Origin: Spisula solida
Lineage: Eukaryota > Mollusca > Bivalvia > Venerida > Mactridae
Length of the DNA stretch: 64,000 nt
Direction: 5' to 3'
Assembly: GCA_947247005.1 (NCBI GenBank)
Contig: OX365960.1
Coordinates: 18,972,533-19,036,532 of the forward strand
Shown piece by piece: positions 49,986 through 62,660 of this stretch. Each line of letters opens with the position of its first letter. The first letter of the stretch is position 1. The translations under genes and the position numbers were made by a program. A model generated the notes under the pieces. That model ran no database searches and was not told where the DNA came from. It worked only from the letters and a program-made list of their open reading frames with translations.

Positions 49986-50259
49986 ATTAGGCTAATGGGG
50001 TGAAATGCTATATATTGCATGAAGATTATAAATATTGATATTTGCATTACTATAAACCCACAATGTGACCCAAAAAAATATGAACAACCAGCTGTCAACA
50101 ACAAGCTCAATCAGAAACTATGTGTACACATGTCCTGATGACATCATGCACGAACATTATAATTATACCATACTGTAAGCTTACTGATATTATTCATGTG
50201 ATAATATACAATCTGTTACATCAGTAATCAATGCAAACAAACATGAAACAGGAAAACTA

Positions 50260-51125
50260 TCCAGGGAGTTCGGAAATGGAGAAATGACTCTTCAATCGGA
50301 GGTAGTTTTAACAATAAACTGTATCTAGTCATAATTACTCTTCAATAAACTGTGGCTGGGTTTTGGCTCTAACTATAGTACAGTCTGGTCTGGTCCGGTC
50401 TGGTCTGGTCGGTTGGTCTGGTCTGGTCAGTTGGTCTGGTTCGGTTATCTGCGCATGTCTGGATTCTCCAGACACCAAAACCCCCAGGTTTCAAATAGCA
50501 CAGATTATTGTAAATAAGAATAAAAGCAAGATATTGTTGGTTCGACAAAAGTTTCATCACTGAAGGTTTTCACAGTCTCTAGTTGAACTGTGGTCTCAGG
50601 GGTTCTACTGAGACATAATGCCCAATCCTGAAAATAAGACGCAACTCATTTTTGGGTGCCATTAGAACACATCTCTGCACCAAAACTCTGTTACAAATAC
50701 TGTTCAATTGTTAAAATTCAGCATAATTTCTTTTATATGTCTAATGAAATTTCAAATGACCATAGCTCAGTCAATTATGTAACTTGCTATTTTTTCATCA
50801 AAAAACTTATATTTTCTGCAGAACAGCTCCATCCTTTTTAAAGCAACAAATCCAGATTCAGGATTATTCAGGAATTGTAGGACCCATGTATGGTGACCAT
50901 GTGCCTCTATCTATAGCAAAAAACCTTCAATATAGAAAATGATTCTTAATCAGAGGTGAAAGCAACAATAAACTGAATCTGGTCAAATAAGCTTCAACAC
51001 GGAGAAATGACAGTTATATATCCAAGGTGAAAACAACAATATACTGAATCTAGAAAAAAGAACTCTTCAATATGGAGAAATGACTCTTCAATCGGAGGTG
51101 GAAGTAACAATAGCTGAATTTTGTC
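50260..51125. repeat. Degenerate ~50-bp repeats (GGAGAAATGACTCTTCAAT), interrupted
   Basis: GGAGAAATGACTCTTCAATC then GGAGGTxxxxxxAACAATAAACTGAATCTGGTC occurs at 50276, 50940-51010 and 51070. A (GGTCT)n microsatellite (50383-50450) and the element 50597-50884 interrupt it. Confidence 0.7.
50597..50884 (+). mobile_element. TIR element GTCCTACTGAG family, copy 2
   Basis: GGGGTTCTACTGAGACATAA to GGAATTGTAGGACCC, with CAATCCTGAAAATAAGACGC shared with copy 1. Confidence 0.8.
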
Positions 51126-51129
51126 AAAG

Positions 51130-52600
51130 CTGAGATGACAACATGATCAATACAGGAAATGGTGAGAACTGTATTGAAGATGGACCAAAATTTTCAATCG
51201 GGAAATGACTAGAATTAGTATCCCAGGCGGAATTCAGAAACAGCCGACAATTTGCAATTACTGTATTTGACAAGAATTTCTCTTACAATTTCTGTACAGA
51301 TAAGTCTGATACAGTTGTCATAGCAACTGAAACACAAAAAAAGTGCTGACAAGTCGATTTTTTTTGCGACTCAGAGATGGTATCAGAAATACCAAATCAC
51401 TGCATAATTACCAGTCTTTCAGTTTCCTTGGAAGCAAAAACTATTAGCATTAATATAAAGATGACATTTAAGAACACTGGAAAAAGTTTGCACTTAAGAG
51501 ATGCTGCCAGAAAGATCTGAGCAGTAAATAGGTAACCAGTGTAAAAAGATGCATGACACTAAAAAATACCATTATTAAATGAAGACTACTAATGACATTT
51601 AATTAGTAAAACAAATGAATCGTAACGATTAAAGTTTTGATAAACCTACTGCACCTAGTCTGGCTTTCACTCACCCCTAATAGTGCTATTATCTGCTTCA
51701 GGTGCATGTTACAGAATTCATGAAAGGTACAACTTTTGTGGATTACAAATTGAGTTGAGTACAAAAGGTATGTGTCAACAACAATAATGCTATTAATAAT
51801 CACCAATCTCGGACAATAGTGTAATGTTAAAGTTGGTTAACATTTCGGAATAAATTTTGTCGCAGGGGAAAATACAAGTGGCTTCAATTTATGTTAGAAT
51901 CAATAATGATACGTTTATCATGAAAAATGAGTGAACCTGAGTAATGACAGATATAATTGTGTTTGCGGTTTGAACCTAAGATGTACACATGGTTGCCGGT
52001 TGAAAATGTTTGTCCCGCGTCAAAACAACAAGTCAGGGATGCAAGAAACCTGCTTCAGGGAAATGCTTCAGGGAAATCCCTAAGATAGACAGCGTTTGGC
52101 GCTTGAGTTGAAGATTTGCAGAATAACAAAGAAAATGCAAGGCATATGGCTTAAAGTCTAATGTACTAAGGATGACCGATAACGGACGAAAACCGATAAC
52201 AAAAGTGAAGTTCACCTTGATCAGCTAAAAGTAGATTTCCCAGTTTGCAGATAATCCAAACAGCGGCAGCACAGTAATTCTTGTAATAATTAGGAAATAT
52301 AATATGGAACTTTATACCGTGATTATTATCAAGCCAATTACTGTGTACAAATTACCGTGTATCAAATGTTCACATTTCTGGAAATCTAGACACTGCATGA
52401 GCAATTACGGAAATTATTAGCAAATTGTCCATTTCCTGATTTGTCTAATGATGACATGTCATAACTGAGTGTACGTATCATGCGTATGTTACATGTATAT
52501 CACATGTATGATCGCTTTGTTGGTGTTTAACTAGTGGATTAAATGTAACCTAGTGATTTTTTAATTCACAAAAATTCAATTTGCTAGCATTATATGCATA
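51130..52600. other. No gene recognised
   Basis: AT-rich upstream DNA without recognised repeats. Short ORFs have no recognisable domain. Confidence 0.35.
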
Positions 52601-52613
52601 TTTAGTTCATTCA

Positions 52614-53040
52614 TTTACGTTTACAGTAACCTTGACCTTTGACCTACTGACCTCAAAGTAAATAGGGGTTACATAATGTTGCTGAACAACCTCCACGTAA
52701 AGTTTGAGGATGCTAGGGTCAAGAATTCTTGAGAAACAGAAACTGTTTGATCTACAAACTGCTTGGCACACAGAAGGAACAACACAGGCACACAGATGGA
52801 ACAACACTAGCATACAGACAGAACAACACTGGCACACCCCTCACTGTGGGCCTCCATCGTCCTTAAATCTAGCGCATCAGTGCTCCTCAAGCATGTCTAT
52901 CCTTCAGTCATCGCGGCTAGCGGCAACGACACGAGCCAACTACCTTGGGCTCCCTCACAGATGGAACAACACTGGCACACAGATGGAATAACACTATGTT
53001 ATTATGTTGTGCAAAGCAATATTATGTTCCCCCCATCTAA
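52614..53040 (+). mobile_element. MITE-B copy with amplified ACAGATGGAACAACACTGGC tract and GC-rich insert
   Basis: AGTAACCTTGACCTTTGACC to AATATTATGTTCCCCCCATC. The tail is expanded into ~20-bp units CACAGATGGAACAACACTGG, broken by a ~122-bp GC-rich block (52836-52960) flanked by CCCTCAC direct repeats. Confidence 0.75.
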
Positions 53041-53097
53041 TACCATGGCATAAATATAGACATGTAGTCAACAGTAAATACTGTAGCACACAGACAA

Positions 53098-53270
53098 TCC
53101 AAAGCAACACAGAAACGACAGCAGCCCCTAGCCACACAAGAGTCAGACATAGAACGAACCATCCACATCCCAATAAAATGGATATTTCAAGCAAGCCTAT
53201 ATACTCACTCTGCAATGAATGACACACTGTGGACTTCAAACTCATAATATAATTAGCCTTAAAGGGAGGT
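53098..53270. repeat. Dispersed repeat, also at 27640-27842
   Basis: ACAAGAGTCAGACATAGAAC and TGCAATGAATGACACACTGT are shared in order. Confidence 0.65.
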
Positions 53271-53884
53271 AAAGGGACAGTCAAGTTCTGTATCACTCAG
53301 GATCAGGATTTCTGATCTTCGAACTAATCTGACATGTATAGTAACTCAAGGGGTTCTATTAGAAGTACAAGTCAAATAGTTTCCTGAGGGTGATAATTTA
53401 GTTGTATCGTTTAGGATGTGGTCTTTGCAGTTTGGATGCAATTCGAACTTATTCCAGTGTAAGTTTAAATTAATGTTTCTGTCAAAATAATTCCAATACA
53501 TGTAATATCGGACAATACCGATTAATCTAACAACAAATGCCATGATGAGATATAAATGGCATTCAGTTTAAATATCCTCCAATTATTTGGTTGTGTTAAA
53601 TGTATGTGCCGAACGAATGAATGCAGCTGCAGACACCTGCTGTTTAGATTCGTGGTCTCGCGTTCACAGTTAAATTTCGGAATAGTTCTGCTTTCTTTGG
53701 TAAATAAACTATTGTAATGCGATAAAGACCGATGTTATCCGCATAGAATAATGGAATTAGTCTGGTTCACGACATTCTTACAAAATGCTTCTTTTTTTGG
53801 ATATTGTTTTTGAAATCGTAAACCATCGAGAACATGTCATGTGCCCCTCCATGGTCATTTTACTTTTGGCAATCCAATATAACC

Positions 53885-54077
53885 TGCGGCTCAAGGCCGC
53901 AGGTTAATGAGTTTTGACCCCTGGAATTTTCCAAAAAGCCACATTAAGGCCCTCTAGATTTTGGTTAAGTGAGTAATTTACTCTTAAAAGCACATGTATC
54001 TTGTCTATAAAATGGTAAAAATTTGTCAAAAGTATCCAAATAGCCCCACAGATTGTGCAGCTAGAGGAACCCCTGTT
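53885..54077 (+). mobile_element. Element ACAGGGGTTCC family, copy 2
   Basis: Right end GCTAGAGGAACCCCTGTTAC. Left end replaced by GCGGCTCAAGGCCGCAGGTT, itself a short palindrome (GCGGC...GCCGC). Confidence 0.6.
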
Positions 54078-54079
54078 AC

Positions 54080-55200
54080 TTAAAGACGTATATTATGGCA
54101 CTGGTCCAACAATAATTGGTCTAAATTTTCTCAGCATGTAGTCTCTGATTTATAAGATATCTACCAGTATTGCACCCTATTATGTAATATTACATAATAT
54201 TGCATACTCTGTTAATTAGTTGACTAGAGGCCCTAGTAGTAGATAATAAAACAATAAGAGTTCCCTTTATGACAGGAAGTTATAAAGCATGTGTATAATA
54301 AAATAAAGTCCCATATGAGTTATTGCAAACAACTTCATGATCAAACATAACATAGAGCATATTTAATGTACATAGGAAACTTAACAATAAACATACTAGG
54401 ATATATAGAGAAAATAACAATGTAAAAGGTAAGTAGGCAATTATTCAATATTGGCCCCTTAATTTTAATTGAAGTAATAGATAATATTCTACCACAAGTG
54501 TTATAATTGATGTACCACAGGGTTGACACTTATTTCACAATTCACATAGTTAGCCTAGTGTTACCACTGCACTTGTGATGTGTAGAGAAACAGTGTGAAT
54601 ATACATTTAAACAATATAAAAAAATTACTTTTGAGGACTTTGAAAACAAAAAATAAATTTATAAACTATTAGATACATTTATTTATTTGTATTAAATTTT
54701 GTATGTAATTTCAGTGTGCTCAAATGCTAGTTTTATATTTTACATATTAATTTTATCTAGTTTAAACATATAATACTTTATTTAAACTTATTTTATCTAT
54801 ATATATTAAACTGACAATAAAATTGCTAAATTTATAAACATTTTGGCTAAATAGCTGTTATACACTCAAACTAGATAGAAACAAAAATAAATGTATATAC
54901 CGGTATCTAAATATACTCAAATTTAAAACAAACACATAATATGACACATATTTTCTAGTGTACATACAGTAGCACAGTACTATGGATATTCAGTAGATAA
55001 GGGCCTCTAGTTAATTACATTGACCAGTTTTGGTGTTTTATGACCCTAGATAAACACTGATAGTGATCTCCTGCTGACATCATGCGGTTCCTTCTATAAA
55101 GTTCTGGTCCAGAAATAAAGAAGGACTAATATAGGTCTTTAATTAACACCTCAATTAAAGACCATGTATACCTCCATTAAAAACCACCCCAATATTATGA
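54080..55200. other. No gene recognised
   Basis: Very AT-rich. No coding signal and no repeat family recognised. Confidence 0.35.
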
Positions 55201-55204
55201 CACA

Positions 55205-55410
55205 ACTGACTGAGCAGGTGGCACAGGGGTAATGAGTGGATAACGCTCTTCACTACAGATCTAAAGGTCCCTAGTTTGATTCTCAGCTTAGTTTAAGGAC
55301 GCTAGGATATTTCTGAATGTGAATTGTCAGGGTTTTCCACCCGACTAGAAACAAACTGATAGGAAACCCAGAGGTTAGCCTCTGACTCACATGTAATTTG
55401 GTGCTTTAAA
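55205..55410 (+). mobile_element. tRNA-derived SINE (plus)
   Basis: GGTGGCACAGGGGTAATGAG at the A-box position, a decayed B box CTAGTTTGATTCTCAGC, then GGGTTTTCCACCCGACTAGA, the inverse of the body seen at 35735-36075. Confidence 0.75.
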
Positions 55411-55684
55411 CAGGGGCGTCAACAGGGCCAAATTAAAAATCAGGAAAATCATATGCAGCTGACCATTTTTGGCAAACTGGAGGCCTTCAATGACATTATT
55501 TTCATATGTAACTCAGTTTGTATTACAGAAAATCCTTCAAAACAGATTAAAATTGCCATAACTATGCCATTTCTTGAGATATTTTCATCAAATAACTATT
55601 TTATTTATTTTGGTCAGAAGTTATTGCTCTTTCAGTGATGATAAATCCGGAAATCCGGATAAATCCGGAAAATTGACACCCCTG
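55411..55684 (+). mobile_element. TIR element, CAGGGGTGTCAA family, copy 3
   Basis: CAGGGGCGTCAACAGGGCCA to AAATTGACACCCCTG. It abuts the SINE directly. Confidence 0.92.
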
Positions 55685-55689
55685 TTTAA

Positions 55690-56580
55690 ATACACTGTCA
55701 ACATGTTAAAGAACCGACTATTATGTCTCTTCCCTCCAGTTGTAGTCAATGACCAATTCACTGGCAGGCACATATGGTCATTCACATACAACTGTTACAA
55801 TCCAACACAAACAGACAAACAAGTACAGCAACACTCGTGCCTAATTTCACAAGTTTAATTGAGAAATATCGATATTTATATCAATTAACCCTCACTAAGA
55901 ACACCACCCTCACTAAGAACACCAGTTTTGGTGAAATGTCCATTTATGGTGGTTTTATAACGAATGTTTTACGTTAACTTATGCATGCCTGTAGCCACAC
56001 ATGCAGAAAATAAAACAAGAAATGACCAGAATATGAATATCTTTTGAAGAAAAGAACGCCATAAGTTTATCCTAGAAATTCCTTGCCTCTGGCTTACTGC
56101 CCTGGCATGTGAAATAGAACTATTGCTAGGTGGACTTAGCGCACAATCATACAACCATCATACAAACAAGTTTAGTCCATTTATACAGGCCTGTCACTTG
56201 TATACAAACATTGCAAAGTCATAACAAAGTGTTTTTATTGTTTTAAACATTTTAATTGGAGAAAAAAAACATTGAAAAACAATACCTTATTCACTAAGCT
56301 ACTTACTAAGACACATATCATCTATTAAAATAAGACATTAATAAGAGATATTACAATGTTTATGTGCACAATATTAAGTAAACAAGTGACTGACCTGAAT
56401 AATCGATTTATACTGCATAAATGAACAGATGCTTATCTCAAGGACGAACAAATAAGTACCTTAAAGTCACTACATGTTAATTACCAGTTACACAACACCA
56501 ATCTCTCATCCACCAATATTTCCCCTTAAAGCTTTCATTCCGCTTACGCATCCTATACACAAACAACCTAAAACCGAAGT
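55690..56580. other. No gene recognised
   Basis: Contains a two-copy CCCTCACTAAGAACACCA repeat at 55886-55922. Otherwise unassigned. Confidence 0.35.
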
Positions 56581-56589
56581 ATTACTCAC

Positions 56590-56700
56590 ATCGATTCTTG
56601 TCTTAGCTAAGATCTCAAATACAGATCGAAGCAGAGCTCCATAGTCCCAATGTATCAGTCTCTATGGCAATGAAAGCGTACGCACTTTCTTTAAAAAAAA
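56590..56700 (-). promoter_or_regulatory. Candidate 5'-UTR first exon / promoter of the OXR1-like gene
   Basis: A strong donor TCGAT|GTGAGTAAT ends at 56590 on the minus strand. Upstream (56820-56900) are several CCAATGAAA motifs on the plus strand, which read as inverted CCAAT boxes for a minus-strand promoter. The frame entering the donor has an in-frame stop and no usable ATG, which suits an untranslated exon. The upstream boundary is arbitrary. Inference only. Confidence 0.2.
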
Positions 56701-56819
56701 CAAATTTGGCACAGTGACACAAATTTTACGAGTCTAAAAACAAATGTCAATATGGTATATCCACATCAATAACAACATAGCCTTGCTACAACATATCAGC
56801 TGATTACTGTGCTACAGTG

Positions 56820-56915
56820 AAACAATCAGCCAATGAAAAACCTCTACCATACCGTACTCAGCCAATGAAATACCTCTACCATCCGATACAGTACACCAAT
56901 AAACCCTTCTATAAG
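56820..56915. promoter_or_regulatory. Cluster of CCAAT motifs
   Basis: CAGCCAATGAAAxACCTCTA occurs twice, with a further CCAATAAA. For the minus strand these read ATTGG. They might belong to a promoter for the candidate exon ending at 56590. Confidence 0.25.
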
Positions 56916-57049
56916 ATCAATAACGCTAAACCATTGTATAGATTTTTTTCCAACTTGTCTCTTTTACCCTAGCAATAACAAGACCAAGGAGGAAATCTCA
57001 GGCAGTTCAAACAACAGTCAGATTTAAGAACAAAAGACGATAGATTTTT

Positions 57050-58390
57050 AAAGAGCTATGATTGTTTCTAACATAGTAGTTACAATGTATGAAACATTGA
57101 ACGCTTTAAGCCATTCATCCCAGACTAATGCTGAATAATCACTTTTCTAACATATCCTCCTATGGGAACGTATCATAGAGAATTATTATTAATAGCTATA
57201 AACGTAGTCTGCAGGCGAATCATTGCGAGACTTCAGCCTTGTTTACAAATACAAATGACCATAAAATGCTATTTCAAATGTTTATTTTATTTTGAGATCA
57301 TGCATTTTAAGTTACATTTAATGCATATTCTCTTTAATATTATGCTTAAAACAAGCGGCTGTTGCAGTGCAGTGTTTTGATATCATCCATTTTTGTTTAT
57401 ATATAAGGGTTATTGCTGGCAACCGATATTTAAACTGCCACGGTGACCATTAATGTTAGTTGCAGGCTAAAATAACAGAGATATGAAAATTTTACGGCAA
57501 AATATCCAATTTTGAAAGCTTTTAGAAGCTTAGTTTCATTTTGTTCGAAAATTCATGCATTTAATACAATTTCCATTGATTTTCTTTGGCAAGTTTAGTA
57601 CAACTATGTAGCGAATTAAATGTAACTTTTTTGGTACACATTCTAGAATAGTTTTATCAAAATAATCCGCCATTCAATACCAGTGAAGCAATACCACATG
57701 ACGTTTGCATCACTAAAGGCAACAAATCCAAGACGAAATTGGCTTTGCTTTGAAAACAAAAATAGAGGTAAGTATATTATTTCTTCATCGATTTCAATGA
57801 AATATATGCCAGTCTAAGGGAAAAAGTGTATGATTTCCACGAAATATAGGATCTTTTTCAGCAGCTGGGCTGTTTTTACGAGCACCCTGTGAAACCTTCG
57901 GAGTGGTTTGCCATCGGACAACAGTTTCAAGTTGTCTTCTTCCAAGGTTTCACAGGACAAATAAGTTAAACGGGACCATGAAATAATTATAAGATAACAA
58001 AAAACTTCGAGTTAAGCGACGATATTTCATATAGACAAAGAAGGGGGAAAATCAGGATTTTAATTTTTTTTCGACATAATGGAAAATTTGATATTAGTGA
58101 GTTCAAGATAACCAGACCTGGCAGTATTTGAAATATTAAGAGCAAATATAAATGACCAGTGGTATGGTATAACTATTATTGATGATTTCACTAACATATG
58201 AGAGAAACCAATTAAATCATTCAGATAACTTAACACTGTACAGTAATAATTAAATACAATGTAAGGTAGGTTAATTACTTAGTATAAATTGCCTGAGGGT
58301 CTTTGTGAAGAACATCAATAAGACAACAATAGAAGGCATTCAATGTTTCCTAGACTATGCACATACAAATCCACAAATACATTGTTGTTT
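57050..58390. other. No gene recognised
   Basis: At 57680-57900 AGTGAAGCAATACCACATGA recalls similar text at 20462 and 40690, a diffuse dispersed repeat. An inverted GGTTTCAC pair sits at 57885/57943. Confidence 0.35.
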
Positions 58391-58414
58391 CCAATTTTAT
58401 GTATGAGTTCCGGT

Positions 58415-58590
58415 GTAGCGGTCCTTTTTTTCCTCCAGCCAGTTTTCCCCCGGGGGAAAAATGGACAGGGGGAAAACTTGGCCTGTTGTAGCAGTCCTTT
58501 TTTCCCCCGGCCCCGTTTTTTCCTGGGGAAAGATCGGGCCCAGGCCTTTTTTCCCCCTCTGGTCCATTTCCCCCCCCCCCCCTAACAATC
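58415..58590. repeat. GC-rich palindromic tract (TTTTCCCCCGGGGGAAAA)
   Basis: Poly-C/poly-G blocks with a perfect TTTTCCCCCGGGGGAAAA palindrome near 58440. Related in composition to the array that follows. Confidence 0.75.
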
Positions 58591-58619
58591 ACTATTCTTG
58601 ATCGAGTCTTACACTTTAT

Positions 58620-59720
58620 CTAGGCCTTTTTTCCCCCCTTGGCCCCGTTTTTCCCCCCTAGAAGTTGAAGTTTCTAGTTTGTTGTTCAAATGCAGCATTG
58701 GCCTCTTTTTCCCCTCTTGGCCACGTTTTTTCCCCTAGAAGTTGAAGTTTCTAGTATGATGATCAAATGCAGCATTGGCCTCTTTTTATCCCTTGGCCAC
58801 GTTTTCCCCCCTTGAAGTTAAAGTTTCTAGTATGATGATCAAATGCAGCATTGGCCTCTTTTTATCCCTTGGCCACGTTTTCCCCCCTTGAAGTTAAAGT
58901 TTCTAGTATGATGATCAAATGCAGCATTGGCCTCTTTTTCCCCTCTTGGCCCTGTTCTTCCACCCTAGAAGTTGAAGTTTCTAGTATGATGATCAAATGC
59001 ACAATTGGCCTCTTTCCCCCCTTGGCCCCGTTTTTTCCCCTAGAAGTTGAAGTTTCTAGTATGATGATCAATTGCGCAATTGGTCTCTTTTTCCCCCCTT
59101 GGCCCCGTTTTTTCCCCTAGAAGTTGAAGTTGCTAGTATGATGATCAAATGCAGCATTCGTCTCTTTTTTCCCCCTTGGCCCCGTTTTTCCCCCCTAGAA
59201 GTTGAAGTTTCTAGTATGATGATCAATTGCACAATTGGTCTCTTTTTCCCCCCTTGGCCACGTTTTTTCCCCTAGAAGTTGAAGTTGTTAGTATGATGAT
59301 CAAATGCAGCATTCGCCTCTTTTTTCACCCTTGGCCCCGTTTTTCCCCCCTAGAAGTTGAAGTTTCTAGTATGATGATCAAATGCAGCATTGGCCTCTTT
59401 TTTCCCCCCTTGGCCCCATTTATCCCCCAAAAAAGTTGAAGTTTCTAGTATGACGATCAAATACAGCATTGGCCTCTTTTTTCCCCCTTGGCCCAATTTT
59501 TCCCCCCAGAAGTTGAAATTTCTAGTATATTGATCAAATGCACTATTGGTCTCTTTTTCCCCCCTTGGCCCCATTTTCCCCCCTAGAATTTGAAGTTTCT
59601 AGTATGTTGATCAAATGCAGCATTGGTCTATTTTTCCCCACCTTGGCCCCGTTTTCCCCCCCTAGAAGTTGAAGTTTCTAGTATGATGATCAAATACAGC
59701 ATAATTGGCCTCTTTTTTCC
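58620..59720. repeat. 77-bp pyrimidine-rich tandem array, ~14 units
   Basis: The unit is GAAGTTGAAGTTTCTAGTAT, then GATGATCAAATGCAGCATTG, then GCCTCTTTTTCCCCCCTTGG and CCCCGTTTTTTCCCCCTA. The period of 76-77 is not a multiple of three, so open frames on both strands are artefacts. C-runs of 4-7 recur every unit. Confidence 0.95.
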
Positions 59721-59879
59721 CCCGGGCAAGAAATGCGCTAATAAAATCAATCAATGGGAAATAATTCAAAAACGATGCAAGGTAGAGTTATGGTTCTTGG
59801 GCACTGCACTTTGGCTTATTGCAAGAAACATGCATACCAAATCTTGGGTCATTTGAACTTAAGGTGACAAAGTTATGCT

Positions 59880-59965
59880 CGGGACAAGCAAATTCGGACG
59901 CCGTCGCCGCAACCGCCAATGACAAAAGTAATCCCTATATGTCGCCTTTTCAGGCGACACAATAA
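59880..59965. repeat. CpG-rich tail (CGGACGCCGTCGCCGCAACC...) with TGTCGCCTTTTCAGGCGACA
   Basis: GTCGCCTTTTCAGGCGAC is a short hairpin with a 6-nt loop, preceded by a CpG-rich stretch. It looks like the right end of a transposable element. Confidence 0.5.
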
Positions 59966-60190
59966 AAATTAAATGCATTTTCGATGTCCCTATTTGTTCA
60001 ATCTTGTGCATAATCACTTTTAATGCATATACTCTTGCAATCTACGCTGATAACAAGCGGTCAGTTGACTGTGCAGTATCTATATTATCCATGTTTATGT
60101 ATTGAAAAGGCTAGAGTTAGCTTCAGCGAGTTACATTATATATTCACATGAATTATTTTAATGCACAGTGAACTCACTATATACTGAATA

Positions 60191-60452
60191 CCTGGCCCCG
60201 ATCTCCCGAAACATCTCAATCTGAGCTCAATCTCAACTCAAATTTTGTCACCCATCGTTTGAGATAGTTTCCATGCGAAATCGTACATTAAATTGGTATA
60301 ACAAAACAGAAACATTATTCTGAGTTTAAATTACAGTAAAAGTTCGAGAGCTCGAACTTCATATATATCTCAAATTCAGACTCTGATTTGAGCAAAATCT
60401 CAATTTGAGCTGAGATTTCTATTTGAGATGCTTCAGGAGATCGGGGCCTGTA
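60191..60452. mobile_element. Large-TIR MITE GGCCCCGATCTCCCGAAACA
   Basis: GGCCCCGATCTCCCGAAACA then TCTCAAT at the left; TTGAGATGCTTCAGGAGATC then GGGGCC at the right. Inner AGTTCGAGAGCTCGAACTT is a second perfect palindrome. Confidence 0.92.
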
Positions 60453-60784
60453 GTGACAATGGGTGGTTATTATATCATTAAGGTGGTCTTTAATAATTTC
60501 ATATACTTAGGTTTTTTGCTACAATATTAACATCAAACTATAAGTAAATTGAATCCTTAATGTTACAACTTGGGACAATATAGCTTATTAAACCCATCTT
60601 CATGCAGTTTGTTGCCGTACTAATTCTGTAACAATATTGATAGAATTAAGAGCCATTTATAATAATATTGATAAATATCGTAGAGAATGTTTTTAGTCCA
60701 TCATAATTGACTTCCTCCCTTAGAGAAGTCATTGTAAGGTAATTCAGGAAATGATCATAGACACCTAAATTATGTACCATTAAC

Positions 60785-61067
60785 AAGAATTGTTTGTAAA
60801 ACATGTATGCCCCCATGATAGCCCAATGGTAAGAAATTGTAAAGGTCACATTGCCCTTAACCTGTGAACTACTGACCTCAAAATCAATAGGGTCATCTGC
60901 TGTCAATGACCAACCTCAATGTAAAGTTTCAAGATCCTAGGGCCAAGCATTCTTGAGTATTAAATTGAACGGAAATCATTTGATCCACCGAACGACCGAC
61001 TGATAGACCAACCGACTGACAGACATGTGCAAAGCATTGTATACCCCTCATCAAAGATGGAGGGATA
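60785..61067 (+). mobile_element. MITE-B copy 6
   Basis: TTTGTAAAACATGTATGCCC then CCATG to ATACCCCTCATCAAAGATGG. Internal GATCCTAGGGCCAAGCATTC. Confidence 0.88.
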
Positions 61068-61589
61068 ATAATGATAAAATAAACTTGGAAGTTGGATGTA
61101 TAGTGAATTTCAGCTTCAGTCCGACTAACTTGCTCACAATAACTTAGACTTTCTGGTGTTGGAGGGGCCGGCCCGGGGGTTAAATTCCGATAATATTTAT
61201 GACAAATTTTATTAACAGTTTTTAATATAAATAGATGGAATAATGCTATAATAATGAACTTTAAAGCATGAGGTCATACAAAATATTACCTGCTTTTAAT
61301 ACAACAAAAATATTTACTGTCTAGGTGCATATTTACCAGGAATAATTTCTTGCCCATGGATTTATATAGCAAGTAAATGTGAATAAACCCTTGGAAGTGA
61401 TCCGAATTGAAATTGATTTCTCAACATGCTTGCTTGCTTATGAAATAATTCAGCTATGTGAGTAATACGATCGAGTAAAACTGTAGAATTCCCCGCAGGA
61501 AACAACCAATTTAATGCATATTGGTAATTTCTCTGCATGCATTGTCTTGTTCAAATTGCCTGCTCATTATATGTATAACAAGAGGTGTT

Positions 61590-62660
61590 TTGTAAGAAAT
61601 AATTTGATTGGTTGTTAGGCTGAAAACAACCAATCAAATTTAACGTCATAATTTGTATGCAGTTGGTAAGAAATAATTTGATTGGACATTACATTGAAAA
61701 CATTTTTTACTGTTGATTCAAAGTACTCTTATCTAAATAAATGTTCTATTCTCCTAAGATAAGTATGGGCAGAGGAATGTTTTAAATAAGTATCTAACAG
61801 CTTGAAAGCGAGCAACACACATTTACGAACAACCAACACATTTTTAATGCAGCTTGGATATTAGATAAACTTCTCCCTAAATCTCCTCACTTCTCCCTAA
61901 AATCAGCTGAAAGAGAACAAGACTGCGTTCAATAAACGCTTATGCCCCCTGTGGAAGCCTTGTCCATAAATAAGTCCAAAACTAGGTCAAGGTGAAGGTC
62001 AAAATGGGGTTAGGTGATACAGGTCTGTGGAGAGTGTTCATATACAACATCCATGCAAGTATGAAAGCTTTGTAGCAAGCTATATTAATGCTAGAAGAAA
62101 CGGTCAATTTGGGTTAACCAAGACGGACGAACGAACGAACGAACGAACGAACGAACGGACGGACAGGTGAATCACTATATGCCTCCCGATCTATCGATAC
62201 AGGGGCATAATTAAGTGTCTACTCCCTAAAATGTGATCCTAGAGTACCCTGAAACCAATCAAATTTAACATTAAAATTCACCTGTAATTTGTATGAACAT
62301 CATTTGATTGGGGCTCAGCCTACAGTGAAAACATACAATCACATTTAACATTATTATTTGCCAGGTCACTTTACAAGACTTAATTTATTTGTTGTTATAC
62401 TGAAAACATCCAATCACATTTAATATTATAATTTGCCAGGAGTTTGCAAGGAATAATTTGATTGGCTGTAAGGCTGAAAACAACCAATCACATTTAACAT
62501 TAGAATTGGTCTGGAGTTTGTAAGAAATAATTTGATTGGAAATAATACATTGTCAACAACCAATCACATTTAGCAATATAATATTGGCCTGGAGTTTGTA
62601 TGAAATAACCTTGGGCTGATTGGTTGTAACATGTTTAGAACATCCAATCAAATATACTGG
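61590..62660. repeat. Array of CCAAT-palindrome units, split by MITE-C
   Basis: Units of ~80-90 bp read TAATTTGATTGG...CTGAAAAC(AA/AT)CCAATCAxATTTAACATTA. Two lie at 61600-61720 and five or more at 62250-62660. MITE-C lies between. Confidence 0.85.
61917..62210 (+). mobile_element. MITE-C copy 3
   Basis: ACAAGACTGCGTTCAATAAA then CGCTTATGCCCCC to TATCGATACAGGGGCATAAT. It contains (GAAC)n, expanded relative to 18512-18798. Confidence 0.92.

Noticed and set aside
53346..53543. A 65-residue minus-strand ORF starting MAFVVRLIGIVRYYM
   Set aside because: Considered as an alternative first exon, but it has a stop before a convincing donor and no family similarity.
58343..59856. Overlapping ORFs on both strands (Pro/Phe-rich)
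   Set aside because: Frames left open by the 77-bp pyrimidine-rich array, on both strands at once.
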